This document shows, one piece after another, positions 1 through 11,599 of a stretch of 64,000 nt of DNA (positions are counted from its first letter, which is position 1; each line of letters begins with the position of its first letter). The notes beneath the pieces were generated by a model that was given only the letters and a program-made list of their open reading frames with translations, was not told where the DNA came from and did no database searches. This DNA comes from Bryoerythrophyllum caledonicum (taxonomy: Eukaryota > Streptophyta > Bryopsida > Pottiales > Pottiaceae). The position numbers and the translations under genes were made by a program. The DNA lies in NCBI GenBank assembly GCA_963971425.1, contig OZ020524.1, positions 20,637,022-20,701,021 of the forward strand, given 5' to 3'.

Positions 1-71
1 ACCACAAGGTCAAAATCAAGAAAAGGGCTGATTGTGGCCCTTTCTTGTCCATGTTACGTAGTTGATTTGAC

Positions 72-943
72 GTGGGGATATGGTCGCCTATTGAGCATAG
101 TCTGCTCGAGATTGTAGCTAAGTTCTTGGTAAACTCCACATCGGTGAAGTGGAGTTTTTTGTGGGGAAAGGAAATTGGCGGTAGTAAGAGAAATCTACAT
201 GATTTCTTTAGCGCAGTCCCTATGTCATCAGCTATTAAAGCTCGTTGCCTTCAATTCGATTGCGATGCAACCGCAACGAATGAGTCTCCTCCCTCAAATG
301 TCCTCACTTGTCCACGATGGGACCCACTAGAGCCTAACGACGACTACTTGAGCCGCCTAATAGAGCCATTTCAGGCCTTAGCCCGTAACCCATCGGACAT
401 GGAATATTGCGTGGAATATTTGGGCAAGAACATCCGCCTAGCTGCAATAACACTTATCCCGGTAGGTCCATGACCGCTTCATATGCCATATAATGAAACC
501 ATGCAAGCTCTCTCTCCCTTTCTTCTCCATCCTATTGTTAGGTATTTGTTTTAGAAATTGTTAGTTGTATTTTCTAGTCATTAATATGGTGGACCTTTCA
601 ACTCTTGACACAGGAACGTGAAGCCGTGCAGCTGATAGGGGAGGTGGCACTTGCAACGTTGGCACCGCAATCGAAGGTGGCCGTCATGGATTTTGACGAT
701 AATAACGAGCCCACTGACAAAGTTGTGGCTCATGGCTCGATTGTGAGCCTTGCAGGAGGCACGATGCACGGCCGGATGATTGAGGAAGACAATGCGTCGG
801 TAATGATTTCATCGGTTGTCCCAGGTTCGGAAACGCTCTATTTGTTCGAGCCTAACAATGACGATGATCCACCAATGCAACGCTTGGGGGATGCACTCAA
901 CTCCATTACGAAATGGCCCGTAGCTGCATTGAAGGCAGCGTGA
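72..943 (+). CDS. Transposon-associated protein, C-terminal part (DUF8039-like), two exons
   Basis: Two open segments in compatible phase are joined by an intron at 462-613 (donor GTAGGT, acceptor TTGACACAG). The joined tail runs from GIWSPIEHSLLEIV to ITKWPVAALKAA and stops at 941-943. The C-terminal part (VVAHGSIVS, then LGDALNSITKWP) follows the pattern of the C-terminal domain of plant CACTA-associated proteins (DUF8039-like: VA-G, a short beta region, then a G-A-----WP ending). No ATG opens the first segment and a stop lies just upstream at 63-65, so the true start is further 5' in another exon or outside the window. It sits between the left edge and the subterminal repeats of the CACTA-like element, as expected for its last gene. 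No catalytic motif is visible. The family assignment is from memory and moderate at best. Confidence 0.4.
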
Positions 944-1169
944 GCTATAGTACGTAAGACCTCTCCAAGAACTAAATACAACCTATTGAGGCTTTTTTTG
1001 CACAAAGTTCTTGTTGATGGACCCCATTACGTTTCCCTACATTGCGCCATCATTGCCTGTGATGAAGAAGAATACAGGAGTGTAGTTAACAACTGTCTCT
1101 AATGCAACTATAACAGCACGCCGTCATTTGTGATGCCAGAATCTCTGAATTCTCGCTCTTAGATTCTCA

Positions 1170-1980
1170 GTATATGACTCCACAAAGTCATACAGCTAAA
1201 TTGATGTGACTGGAACCAGTTATCCATCTCTTGCACTTAAATATGACTAGTGATCTGGAAAACATGACTAAAAGTAGTCACAACACTAGGAATAACGGAC
1301 CGTCATATCGGCCCATATACGACTCCACGTAGTCATATTCCACATAAGCAAAAATATCACTAGCAGTCGCATTTTACGTGGCTGATTTTATGACTGAAAG
1401 TATGACTTCACAGAGTTGTATTCCACGTCACCACAAAATATGACTAGCAAACACATTTCACGTGCTGAACATTATGATTGAAAATATGACTCCACAGAGT
1501 CGTATTCCACGTCAGCACAAAATATGACTAGCAAACACATTTCACGTGCTCAACATTATGAGCGAAAATATGACTTCACAAAGTCATATTCCACGTCAGC
1601 CCAAAATATGACTGGCTGTCATATTCCACGTGGCGGTGCCACGTCAGCAAAATACGACTCCACGGAGTCATAATCCACGTCAGCAAAAAATATGACTAGC
1701 CAGAGTCACATGCCACGTCGGATTTTGGCCTCAGCTGCCCGGGCAGGTCAAGAAAAGTCTTGGTCAATGGGACCGGTCAAATTGGGGGCGGAAATGCTGA
1801 CGTGGCACGTACATTCGGGCTGAGTACGTTTCAAGGCGTATTTATTCAAATGACTGGCTGTCCGAAGCGACTCGTCCGTAACTACTAGACCCTGTCACCG
1901 CGCACGTCATATTCTGAAAAACCACTGTAGTCATATTCCTGTGAATTTATGACTCTGCGCAGTCATAAACGCCTGCAATA
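1170..1980. repeat. Subterminal tandem and palindromic repeats of the CACTA-like element
   Basis: The segment repeats a unit of about 60-75 bp built from TATGACTCCACAGAGTCATA-like palindromes followed by TTCCACGTCAGCA and ATGACTAGCAAACACA. At least six degenerate copies can be followed between 1310 and 1720, with outlying copies to 1960, including the near-perfect palindrome TTATGACTCTGCGCAGTCATAA-type core at about 1948. Such arrays next to a CACTA terminus are normally transposase or accessory-protein binding sites. No reading frame crosses it. Confidence 0.7.
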
Positions 1981-2002
1981 AAGGTAGCAATCTGTCGTAG
2001 TG

Positions 2003-2506
2003 CATGTGAAACCGTGGAGGGTAGTCAGGCTTTCGCCTCTGGACATGACCTTTGCGAGGGAAATGGCGCAGCAGGGGAAACGGATTCAAGAAGAAGAAGA
2101 CGCCTGGGACTACGCTCTAGACGAGAGTCTTGGGGACTTGGTAGATGTTGGTGACAATTTTGCCATTCCTGCGGGCGAGGGTAACCAGGAAGGCGCGGAG
2201 TTCTACATACTACAGTGCCAACGACAAAAACAGCTTGTCAGGGAGAAATTTGTGTGCATTTGGGGAGGTGAGTTTGAAGTCGGTCAACACATCATTGTAG
2301 GCACTTACTATCAAAAGTGGGGTAGCAGTCCAAACTCCTACGTATTTTTGAAAAATTCTAGACCTGCACATGTAGATGCAACTTTAGTTATTGCTTGTAA
2401 ATTTCAAATGGTTCCGGCGTTACACAGGGTCAAAGGTGGTGACCCTGTGTACCAACTTCCTGATGAGTCCATCGATGTTATTAGGACATCAATGGAGAGT
2501 TTGTAA
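2003..2506 (+). pseudogene. Element-like ORF fragment, 3' part of an unrecognised gene
   Basis: The frame is open for about 168 codons and ends at 2504-2506. Its first ATG is at 2045; upstream codons continue into the CACTA terminus, so the natural 5' part is missing. The protein is acidic near the start (QEEEDAWDYALDESLGDL) and then has a mixed region with EFYILQCQRQKQ, FVCIWGGEFEVGQHIIVGTYYQKWG and CKFQMVPALHRVKGGDPVYQLP. This resembles C-terminal segments seen in plant transposon proteins, but I cannot name the family. The likeliest reading is an older mobile-element gene cut by the CACTA-like insertion. A host exon cannot be excluded. Confidence 0.35.
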
Positions 2507-2892
2507 GCTTTCAATGGATTTGAGCACCTCATAGTATATAAACAGAAGGATTTATAATCTTATGGTATATATGAAGAGGTGTGTTTTAGGAACGTCTGGT
2601 ATACAGAATGGAATAATATAGAAGCTCCCCGGTCTATTGGATGGTATGTTCCAACATATTATGTTTTGGGTGTACCATCTTATGGAACGTGTTGGAAAGT
2701 ATAATGTGTATACTAGTATGGTAGAACATATGGTATGGACGGCAGGGTTAGTTGAATGTCTATAGTTGAACATGTGGAGGACACCTGAAATCGAAGTTAT
2801 GCGTGATTGTGCGTTTGAATGCCACGTTTTCTGAAGTGAACATTTGTCCAATTTTAAAATTGACATGAGTTCTAGTAAATATCGTAATTTCT

Positions 2893-4310
2893 CTAATGTT
2901 GACGACTCCTAGGATCACGGCATAGCCTGCTTCCACACTTGCACACAAAACTGGGAACTTGGTTTGTTGTGTCTTCAAAATCAATCCCATAGTCCCATGT
3001 GAGTTCTTCACCCGCCGCTATGTGCTGGTTAGTAAAGAATGCCACCTGCTTCGAAAGAACGACTGGATCAGTGGTTGTATTTAACTTCCATAACAAATTT
3101 CGTTGCTTTAAAAGGATAAACATCTCAATGAGTAAACATAGAGTAGTACATGATAATAGCCTCTGAAATGCGTTTCAATTATTACTGGAATCTGCAACAG
3201 GTTTGCATCGTAACACCTGGGCACAGAAACAACCGAATGCAAATAAATGAACATTACACTCGCTTGTATAGAAATAAACTTTGGACGAACATCATGCGCA
3301 ATGCTAATTTCATGTTAGTCTAACCTGTGATTAAGAAACCTAGAGACATTTCCTTCATTGGTGGCATCAATTGATAGACACTCCTCATTGCATAACCCAT
3401 CTTCCAACTTCCAATCTGCATCCAAGTTCAATTCATACTTGCCATCCGCGCCTCTACGGTTATCCAACTCGTGCCTAGATAACACCTCTTCCACAAATTC
3501 AAAGATAAAGGCACCTATCGGTAAATCTACCAAGGTTCTAATGCCCCACTCTTTATTAGTGCCGGCCCAGAATACCTACAACCAGATTGTCACGACATGC
3601 CCGACCTTGTATTTAGCCCTCCCTCAAATAGTATTTGTATTGGGCAAAGGAGAGCAAAGGGGAGAAGGATGTCCATAGATGAACCAAGTAACTTTTAACA
3701 CACCTGGAGTTTCCTGGTGATTCCCTTCTGCACCACACGATTAGGACAATCGGAATCGCAATAACATGAAGGCCCACATTCTTTTATGAAGGTTCGCGAT
3801 ACGTGGCCAATACATCGGCCTCGCATACGATTAGAACAATTGTCACTATCACAGAATTCATACATATCCTCATCAAGTGGGATAGTCTCCCTCAGGGCCT
3901 GCAAGAAATTATCACTGATTTATTAATCAAAATATAACATCGGGATGCATCATGAATAAGGAACTGATGGAAGGGGAGGCAAATATTAAATCCCTTTACC
4001 AACTTATCATTTCAATGTAGTGCTCATGAAGGAGGCCGTCCCTACCGTACAATGCACAGTCAGCAGCAAAATTAGCACACTTGCATGTGTTGCGCCTCCC
4101 CACCCCGCATGCAGTACTGCAGTTCTTGCAACCATTCCATCGCGATGCAATCGCGTCATGCTCTACACAAACAAGTCCATCAAGTGAGTTCTCTACAATG
4201 TATTGAAACTCATCCGGTCCCTGATATGGGTCTTCTTTGACAACCACGTCTATGGGGATCCGTTCAGCACCATTCGATAAGTCGTAAGACTTTCGAAAGA
4301 GTTCAACGCC
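2893..4310 (-). CDS. SUVR4-type histone H3K9 methyltransferase, pre-SET/SET/post-SET exons
   Basis: Five exons read on the minus strand. The first, about 4000-4310, is pre-SET with clustered cysteines (CKNCSTACGVGRRNTCKC). Next is 3704-3898, with FIKECGPSCYCDSDCPNRVV and QKGI. Then 3325-3575 opens the SET domain with VFWAGTNKEWGIRTL and reaches NVSRFLNHR. Then 3150-3216 reads CYDANLLQIPVIIETHFRG-YYH. The last, 2893-3045, has AFFTNQHIAAGEELTWDYGI and the post-SET CKCGSRLCR. Splice phases agree at 3575/3704, 3216/3325 and 3045/3150, restoring the motifs RFLNHRC and YYHVAFFT. The SET catalytic core NH-C plus ELTWDYG is complete. Such enzymes methylate H3K9 in chromatin silencing. The 4000/3898 junction does not join in phase with the obvious donors, so one boundary is misread or damaged. 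Upstream, 4790-5000 holds a probable further exon (GKDVCIFCSG to YFHYCVKYI), and the RING-containing exons follow without a visible gene end. Confidence 0.8.
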
Positions 4311-4439
4311 CTGCATGAGAAAGAAAATGTCCGGTATTATACAACCACTCATATATAATATCCCTTGTACTGGAAGTGTTGGTTATCAACAACAATGATA
4401 CAAGACACATATGTAGGTACGTAGGAAACAAGGTGAAAA

Positions 4440-4790
4440 GTATACTCCTGTGTCCCGTAGTACTCTAGACCAACATATTATATGGCCATCCGATTCCCAT
4501 GTCAGTTCTACAGTAACATCTTGTATAGGAAATACTCTACTAGTATAGCTCATAGTATACTATGGTATACGCATTTACGATACAGTACACTGTTGTATAC
4601 TACAATTCACTATGAAGTATACTTTCCTATACTGAATATACTTTGGTGTACAAAATATACTTCCAAAAACCGATGTGTACTTCTCTATATTCCTGGAACA
4701 AAGATATGTACTGTAGTATACTGCATGTACCGCAGTATACCCGAGGTCGCCGCGGTATACTATTGTTTGCGTAACAATAGTATGATGCTC
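4440..4790. repeat. GTATAC-rich palindromic tract in a probable intron
   Basis: The hexamer palindrome GTATAC or close variants (AGTATACT, GGTATAC, AGTATAG) recur more than ten times in about 350 bases. A weaker relative of the same tract lies at 2550-2760 (TGGTATA repeats), beyond the last SET exon. No coding signal is seen. It occupies the space between the pre-SET exon and the next upstream exon. Confidence 0.6.
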
Positions 4791-5158
4791 TAACCTCCAA
4801 TATATTTGACGCAGTAATGAAAATAGGGTAGTACAAATGAGTCTTGATTAATCTCAAAATGGTTGGCAACAATACTCAGAAGGACTTGAAATGCGAGGAG
4901 AATAACAAGTCCAATATTAGCAATACCTGAGCAAAATATACAAACATCTTTTCCGGTGAATTGGTCTTCATAAGTTATCTTTCCAGAACAGAAAATTGAC
5001 ACACACCCTTCTTTCCCTCATGTACATACACTACTATCACCGACGGTACAACCTCAACAAGCAAGCTACGCTAGGAAAAATGCGCACGAGCCGCAGTAAG
5101 TACCAATCTCAGATTAAAAACATGAAGAATAAAGCTACTTTCTACAGGTTCTCTTTAC

Positions 5159-8100
5159 CTTTGCAGCCCTTGGCTCGCCACCTTCACAGGCTCCGGCATC
5201 CTCAGTATCTGGAGGGTCGGCTTTCCTCCTCTTACCCGAGCTCTTTTTTACAGAAGTAGCCAAAACGATGTCCTCGGTACCTCCATCATGGCGAGTCTTC
5301 AGCTTCTCCTTTCCTTTAGCCCTCGTCAGGGCTCTACAGTCTTTGTCAGCAACGACCGTAGCATCAACAACAACGTTTGTCTTCGCAACAACGCTAGCAT
5401 CCGGTGCAACAATATTAGCCTCCGCCACATTGGAAGAGAAATTCTTGCCTCTGACGGCCTTATGAGCTTTTTTCGTCCTCAGCTCAGCGATCCTTTGATT
5501 ACACTCCGCCCGTAATGCCGCCTCTGTCATCACAAAGTCCTCCCCATCTCGCTCATCGGATTCACCTTCAGATTCATTAATTGCTGCAAGATAGGCAAAT
5601 ATTAAAAATCGGCGCCTCCGAATACCATGTGCTTCTGGAAAATCCATAAGAATGACTCCTAACTTCTCACAAACAATAACACAGGGTAATATTCTTATGT
5701 ACATATGTAGACCCGAACTTTAGAGTGTTTAATTCTAATCATGGAAGAAATCAACATTAAGTGCACTTGTCTAATCTGGCAATGTCTTATCAAGAGGCAA
5801 TGACCCACGTTTACTGGAGTTTGGCACAAGTCGCTCACCTTTGCTACACTTCTCTGAGGATTTGATGCCGGTGGTGGACTTTGGCGTAGGTCCCACAGCC
5901 TTGGTGGACTTTGGCGAAGAATCTTCGGCGTTGCTGGACTTCGGCAAAGAATCCACCGTGTTCTTCGACGGTGAAGCATGATCCACAAAGCTGGGATTCG
6001 GATTCTCCAAAGATAGCTGCATCTTATCCAACACTGGTGAATCGGCAAAACGGGGCGCCTTATCCTTCCTTGCAAAGGGCTCATTCTGGCCTTGTAATAT
6101 GCTAACCTTCTTTGTATTCTGAACTTGATCCTCCGGCAAAAGTCTGTTTAGCACTTTCGGTGACGCACTTGGTGATGTGGTTGCATGCGACGCTCTCCTT
6201 GGAGTTCCTGTACCATCCCCCTTTCTTGATCCAAGCACCGCTCGACTTGGTGTGCTTAAAATAGCAAGAGTTGCCAAGTCTTCCGCATTTGGTCCATACG
6301 AAGTGACCATGCCTGCCTCTATGGACTGCTTTCTGGGACTTATGACTACACAGTCATTTTCACCCTTCCCCTTACACTGTTCAACGTACCTCCCCAATTT
6401 ATGGAAGTCGTACGGCCCACCATCCACCCTACCTTTACCACGGAGGGAGGGCGACGAAACAATGGGGGCAGAAGAGACCTTTGCCGCGCTAGTCTGCCCC
6501 ATGCTAGACATGTCCGTAGTAGTAGACTTTGGGCTGAAGAATCGCTGCGAAGGACCTGCAAGATCAAAATCAACTAAGATTAATTGTGTTCATTCTACTA
6601 TTCTGCGTAGTGCTACATAGTATCATAATATATGTCGTTTCCATATCTGATTGTGACACGTGAAGACGCAAAATAGCAGCCTACACAAGGTAAACCAGAT
6701 AACATAGACAATACTACAAAGTTGCATTTTATATAACACATCATACTAAAATCAAAGTCGACTGTAAAGTACATTTGAAAATGGCAAACATCTCAAGCAC
6801 TACGCACTACTACTGAGAGCCAGAAACACTATGCACATTCACATCTAAGACTCGGCAATCCTACTCAAACACTAGATTCACTACAAAGTATTACAATGTA
6901 CCATTAATCTAACACATCATACCACAGTACAAATCGACTGTACACTGCACATAAAAATCACAGACATCTCAAGCACTACAAACTACTACTGAGAGGCTAT
7001 AATCAACTCATCCAAGACTCTACAGGTATACTCAAACAATATATAAAACTACTGCTCGGACACTATGCACTACTACTCGGACATTGTGCACTATTACTCA
7101 GACACTATGTACTACTACTCAGAAAGTATGCATTGCTACTCAAACACTGTACACAACATCTCAGAAGTATTTACTACTACTTGCACATTAAACACAACAA
7201 GTCAGAGTATGTACAAGAACTACTACTGAGACGCGATGCAGAACATCAAAGACTCTACAGTCATACTCAAATAGTATATAGTTCTACTTAAATACCATGC
7301 ACTACTATTCGGACACTATGCAGTACTACTAAGACAGTGTGCAATACTACTCAGACACTATGTAGTACTACTCGGATAGTACGCACTGCTACTCAAACAC
7401 AGTGCACAACATCTCAGTAGTATTTACTACTACATACACATTAAGCCTCAACAGCTCAGAGAATGAAACTTGTACCAAGACACTATGCACTACTACTTGG
7501 ACACAATGCACAACATCTCAGACAATAGGCACTATACTGTCACACAGTATTCACTGTACTGTCACACAGCCTGCACTATATTGGTGCACATATGTAGGAC
7601 TCCTAGGGCATTTTCTCTAGTACTTCAGAGTATCCCTCAACCAAATATACGAGCACATATGACTCACACTATGTTTTATGTACACCATAACATACTATAA
7701 ATAATACATGTATCACTATCGAGAACTGTATACCTAAACACAATATTGTACTAGAACTTAGAGACACATATACTACGTAGCATGAACAACTAATTTACTC
7801 CCCACTCAACTACAAACGTGGTAAAACCTAGGACTATCCCATCCATTTTGACATTTTGACAATGGCTAAAGTTTACAAATAAGACATTCTAATATACCAT
7901 AAACAATGAGGTGCACTATTAAATACAACTGTCCTAGTAGATCATAGAGAGCACAATTACGTGGAGTAGGCACTAACCAATTTCAGGTTGTGTTGTCTTT
8001 GCGGCCATTGTCCTCGCGGATATTGCCAACGCTCTACTGGCGTCAAGGTCTAGATATTGAGCCCGCTCCTGGAGCTCAACCGGCAGCTCCCCGAACCCGT

Positions 8101-9539
8101 GACTTGTATACCAAGAAGGATGGACCACTCCGCAGTCATTGGTAGCACACTTGAAATTATCCTTAAACCACATCCTCGCACACCACGGATGATACACGTG
8201 GTGGCAACTGCAGAGCAACACATCAGAGTGCGGAAACGGGAGTTCACATACGGCACAAGTCTTGTACGAAACCGTCCTATATCCATTTCCCTCAGTATCC
8301 TCTCCATACACCATGGGATGAGGAAACACAGCAAAGCCAGCCGATCCAGAATCCAGCATCTGAACTTGCATGACAAGATCTGCTGCTTGTTTTTCTAAGA
8401 TATCGCTCCTCCATACCAACCTCGCAAGCAAGTCTCTCTTCATCTCGTAATCAACCTTCAGAGAACCATGCTTCGAAGATGCCTCCTTGAGCATATCACC
8501 GTAAAACACACTCTTCATACGTAGGTCCTGAACCTCAACTTCGTCCTTGCATACCTCGAGCCGCTTCTTCGAGTTGTCCCATGTCACCTCCATGGTGTCC
8601 ACAAGTTGACCCTGGGTAAACATGTGCTGCATGCTGTCGGCCTGTTCCTCCTTGACGCTTTCGAGCTCCCTCTTGGTGGCCTCGATCTCCACCGTTACTA
8701 GTTCGCTAACGTGTTGTACCTCACACCTCTTCTGCGTTATCCAAGAAGAACTATGGGACGACTTCACATCAAAGATCGTGCGTGTGGACTCACCTTGCTC
8801 CAATTTGCCCGGAAATGGTCCTTCAAGATATCTCCCAACCACCTCAGCGAATGACTTGCCAGTAATGCGAGCCTGCCGGCAAGAACACATTGTTAATAAC
8901 TTATGCTAAATGAACGTGAAGTGCAAAACTACGGAATGGCACAAAATTGGCACACTGTGTAGAAGCCTTTATCTTTGCATTTACCAACTTCACCATTTTC
9001 TTCCGCCAGGCACTACGCTGGTTGTAGTTGGTGGTAGCACCAAACCCGGCCTAGTCAACTTGAACGCCTTTAACCACGTCCGCTACCACGGCGATAGCAA
9101 AATCCCTACCTATGAGTTTAGAGGTAGGACTACATGGCTTCTGATAACATACACAGTAGTACTTCTCAATGGCCGCCCTAATCCTAGGGTCCTTTACATA
9201 CTTGAAGGAATACCCGGACTTCCCTTGGCGCTTTTGACCAAACATCTCCACAAGGTCTGCCTCCGTAACGTCGTGCTTTTCTCCATGTCTTTGAGGATTC
9301 AGGCCATTCGCGTTCAACCTGAATATGTCCCTGAACGCCTCGTATGTATAGGCATCGGGCGGCAGTCCTCTTAGCGCTACCCCCATCTTCAAATCTATGT
9401 CCTCCAGTGTAGCCTCCTTCTTTTCTGGTGCCTCCTCGTCGGTTTCGCTTTCTTCCCTTGCCGGGACCACTTCATATCTCCTTTGTGATACATCACTCTT
9501 GTTGGACCCCTTCAGGGCCTTCCTTTCTTGCTTCCCCAT
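5159..9539 (-). CDS. Coiled-coil/RING-finger exons spliced toward the SUVR-type SET domain
   Basis: Four minus-strand exons can be joined in phase. 8985-9539 has its ATG at 9537-9539 and contains YSFKYVKDPRIRAAIEKYY and CVCYQKPC. 7978-8872 has a long helical coiled coil (VSELVTVEIEATKRELESV), then a RING-like finger C-x2-C-x11-CxC-H-H-x2-H-x2-C-x10-C-x4-C starting CAVCELPFPHSDVLLC. 5809-6555 is Ser/Pro-rich and disordered. 5159-5583 is acidic, then Lys-rich (KKSSGKRRKADPP). Junctions GTTAGT/CAG at 7978/6555, GTGGGT/CAG at 5809/5583 and GTAAAT/CAG at 8985/8872 keep frame. The last exon ends on a good donor (AAG|GTAAAG), so it must splice onward toward the SET exons only 850 bases away. One in-frame TAG (9051-9053) interrupts the first exon before its donor, so the copy may be a pseudogene. 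The RING suggests ubiquitin or SUMO ligase activity; that is inference. Confidence 0.55.
6780..7570. repeat. Intronic minisatellite, ~20-bp unit
   Basis: The segment repeats CACTATGCACTACTACTCGGA and variants (ACTACTACTCAGACACTATG, CAACATCTCAGA) many times, with the densest part at 7060-7400. It lies in the 1.4-kb intron (6556-7977) between the RING exon and the Ser/Pro-rich exon. Short frames across it are artefacts of the repeat. Confidence 0.75.
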
Positions 9540-9837
9540 AATTACTAGGGCTCTTGAACACACCTGCAAGCTTAGCTTAGAATGTGCAACATAGCAATCT
9601 ATGTAATCAGAAACGCAGCCATACAAATCATTTGAACTAATAGATAGTTAAATACACTCCAATATATTACATTGCACCATTCTAGAGTGTCTAATAGTAT
9701 AGTAACATACTGCTATAATCATTTAGGGTATAGTGTTCTGTAGTATCAGGACCACACCCTCAACTTCTTCAGGGTCGAGTTTAATTAGGTGACCCCATGC
9801 TTAGCAAATTCAAGAACAAATCGTGGATTGCAAAATT
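9540..9837. other. 5' leader region of the RING-SET gene
   Basis: On the minus strand, 9540-9565 lies between the ATG and an acceptor-like AAGCTTGCAG, so the start codon may sit in a second exon with a 5'-UTR intron above it. Nothing else was recognised here apart from AT-rich sequence. Confidence 0.3.
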
Positions 9838-10925
9838 GTAACAAATGCAAGACAAAATCATTAAAAAAAAGAACAAGAAGGTGCTTCCAGGTTCTGTAAT
9901 TACGAGTAGGAAACACCATGGCCCTCGGTTAACGAATACATGTGCATCGGGTCCCCTATTTATTCTAGAGTAGTGCCCGGTGTTTGTGAACACCATAGGT
10001 GGTTTAAATTGGGCAGCGTGACCGCGGTGTACCAGAGGTCCAGAACCACACAGAACCTATACCTCTCAATCCTACATACATCATACGCGCATCACAACCA
10101 ACGTGGAAGGTGGAATTTGTACCCGAACTGGCTGCTGATCGCTTCCCTCTCTCCTCACTTTGTGTAGAACCTGATATGAAATAAGAAGTGCAGTAATTAG
10201 TGAACTCGCAAATGAATCCCACTAGTTTGTAACAAATACATGACAAAATCATTTAGACCTTAAACTGTAGGTGTTTATTTGATTCTGTAATTACGAGTAA
10301 CAATAGCCATGGCCTTAGGTAAATGAATACATGTGCATTAAGTCCCTTATTTATTCTAGACTAGTCTATGGTGCTCATGAACTACATAGGTGGATTAAAT
10401 TGGGCAGTGCTTCCGCACTGTACCAGAACCACGCTAAACCTAAACCTCTAAAGCCTACATCATACGCGCATCACAACCAACTCAGAAGGTTGAGGAATTT
10501 GTACCCGAACCAGCTGCTTGATCGCATGGATGCTAACGCTGATCCTTTCCCTCTCTCCTCAGTTTGTGTAGAACCTGATATGAAACAAGCATCGCAGTAG
10601 GTAGTGAAGTAGTACAAGAATTCTACTAGTTTGTAACAAATGCAAGAGAGAATCATCACAAAAAACCAAAACTGGACGTGTTTCCACTAAGATAATCACG
10701 AGTAGCAATAGCCATGGCCCAAGATTAAGGAATACATATAACTGAAGTCCCTAATTTTTCCAGGAGTAGTGCCCATTAGGGGCAAAGTCGTAAACACCTG
10801 AGCTGGGGCAAAGTCGACAGCGCTTCCGCGCTGTAATAGAACCACGCAGAATCTAAACCTGGCAATTCTGTGACATACGCGCATCACGATTCAACGCATA
10901 CGGTGGAAACCTTACCCGAACTGAG
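9838..10925. repeat. Three tandem ~400-bp repeats upstream of the RING-SET gene
   Basis: Copies start at about 9838, 10228 and 10633 with GTAACAAATGCAAGACAAAA or a close variant. Each runs through AATTACGAGTA, GCCATGGCC, TGTGCAT, TTATTCTAG, GGGCAGYG, CCAGAACCACRC, CATACGCGCATCAC and TTTGTACCCGAAC. The third copy is the most diverged and has a different middle. They lie where the promoter or 5' leader of the minus-strand gene would be. Short frames in them are not conserved between copies, so they are treated as non-coding. Confidence 0.8.
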
Positions 10926-11091
10926 TGCTTGATGGCAGTGTGTTTGGTAACGCCGAACGACCTCTAGGCCACCTTAGTTCACCTGCCCTGTCGTGCCTTC
11001 ACAGCCACACATCAATCGTGGTCAGCTGCAGCATCAACTGATCACTAAACCGAACATGCAAGACCCTCAAGTCAAAAGCACCAATGTGAGA

Positions 11092-11099
11092 AAACCCTA
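11092..11099 (+). promoter_or_regulatory. Telo-box-like AAACCCTA
   Basis: An AAACCCTA octamer lies about 1.5 kb upstream of the minus-strand start codon and beyond the three tandem repeats. Telo-boxes are common in plant promoters, but a single octamer can arise by chance. The surrounding 10926-11600 has no supported gene. Confidence 0.2.
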
Positions 11100-11599
11100 G
11101 ACACCATCCACGTTATGCGTACACGTAATCTCGAAAATACAATGACCAACTATGAACCTACTACTCCATGTTTCTGCGCGCACCTGCCTCAGCGCGCTTG
11201 CTGAAATCTCCGAGGTTAGTCCAATCGCAGCTTCTTCTCTGAATTACCTACGTTGCTCTACATTGCGCTCTCTGAAACATCACTAGGAACCGAAGATTGC
11301 GCCTCTCAATCAGCAGGTGCCGACCACGAGCTGCTGACCTCCGCGCTCTTCTTCGCACGGCGATTTGTAATTCACGTTCACTACGCGCAGCGTTTCCTCC
11401 TAGCGTACAATCCGAACAACATGTCAACGATTGTTCCACATCGCCCCCAGTCCGCACGCAGCTCACACATCGCGAATGAGCTTGGATCGTTACCGACCCC
11501 AGTCACGCTTGAATGCAGCGCCGTCATGGACATTAATGACCGTCTCCATGAGTGCCAGCAAATAGTCCCATGAAATTAAGTTGCAGTCGTTTCCCCCTG

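Larger units (their letters stand above)
1..2002 (+). mobile_element. CACTA-like (En/Spm) DNA transposon, right-hand part
   Basis: The block ends at 1991-2002 with TCTGTCGTAGTG, whose complement CACTACGACAGA fits the CACTA-type terminal repeat. Inside the end lies a long run of subterminal repeats (about 1170-1980) built on TATGACTCCACAGAGTCATA-like palindromes, as CACTA elements carry for binding of their accessory protein. Further inside is a spliced gene tail (72-943) resembling proteins found with plant CACTA elements. The left end is outside the window, so neither the matching terminus nor the expected 3-bp duplication can be checked. The sequence after the end runs straight into another open frame, so this looks like an insertion into an older element. 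The family call is inference from terminus plus repeat structure. Confidence 0.6.

Noticed and set aside
6780-7570. Possible CRISPR-like spaced repeats
   Set aside because: Units are adjacent and degenerate without spacers, and the region is a plant intron.
9781-10659. Short frames in the three tandem repeats
   Set aside because: Frames are not conserved between the three copies, so they are not genes.
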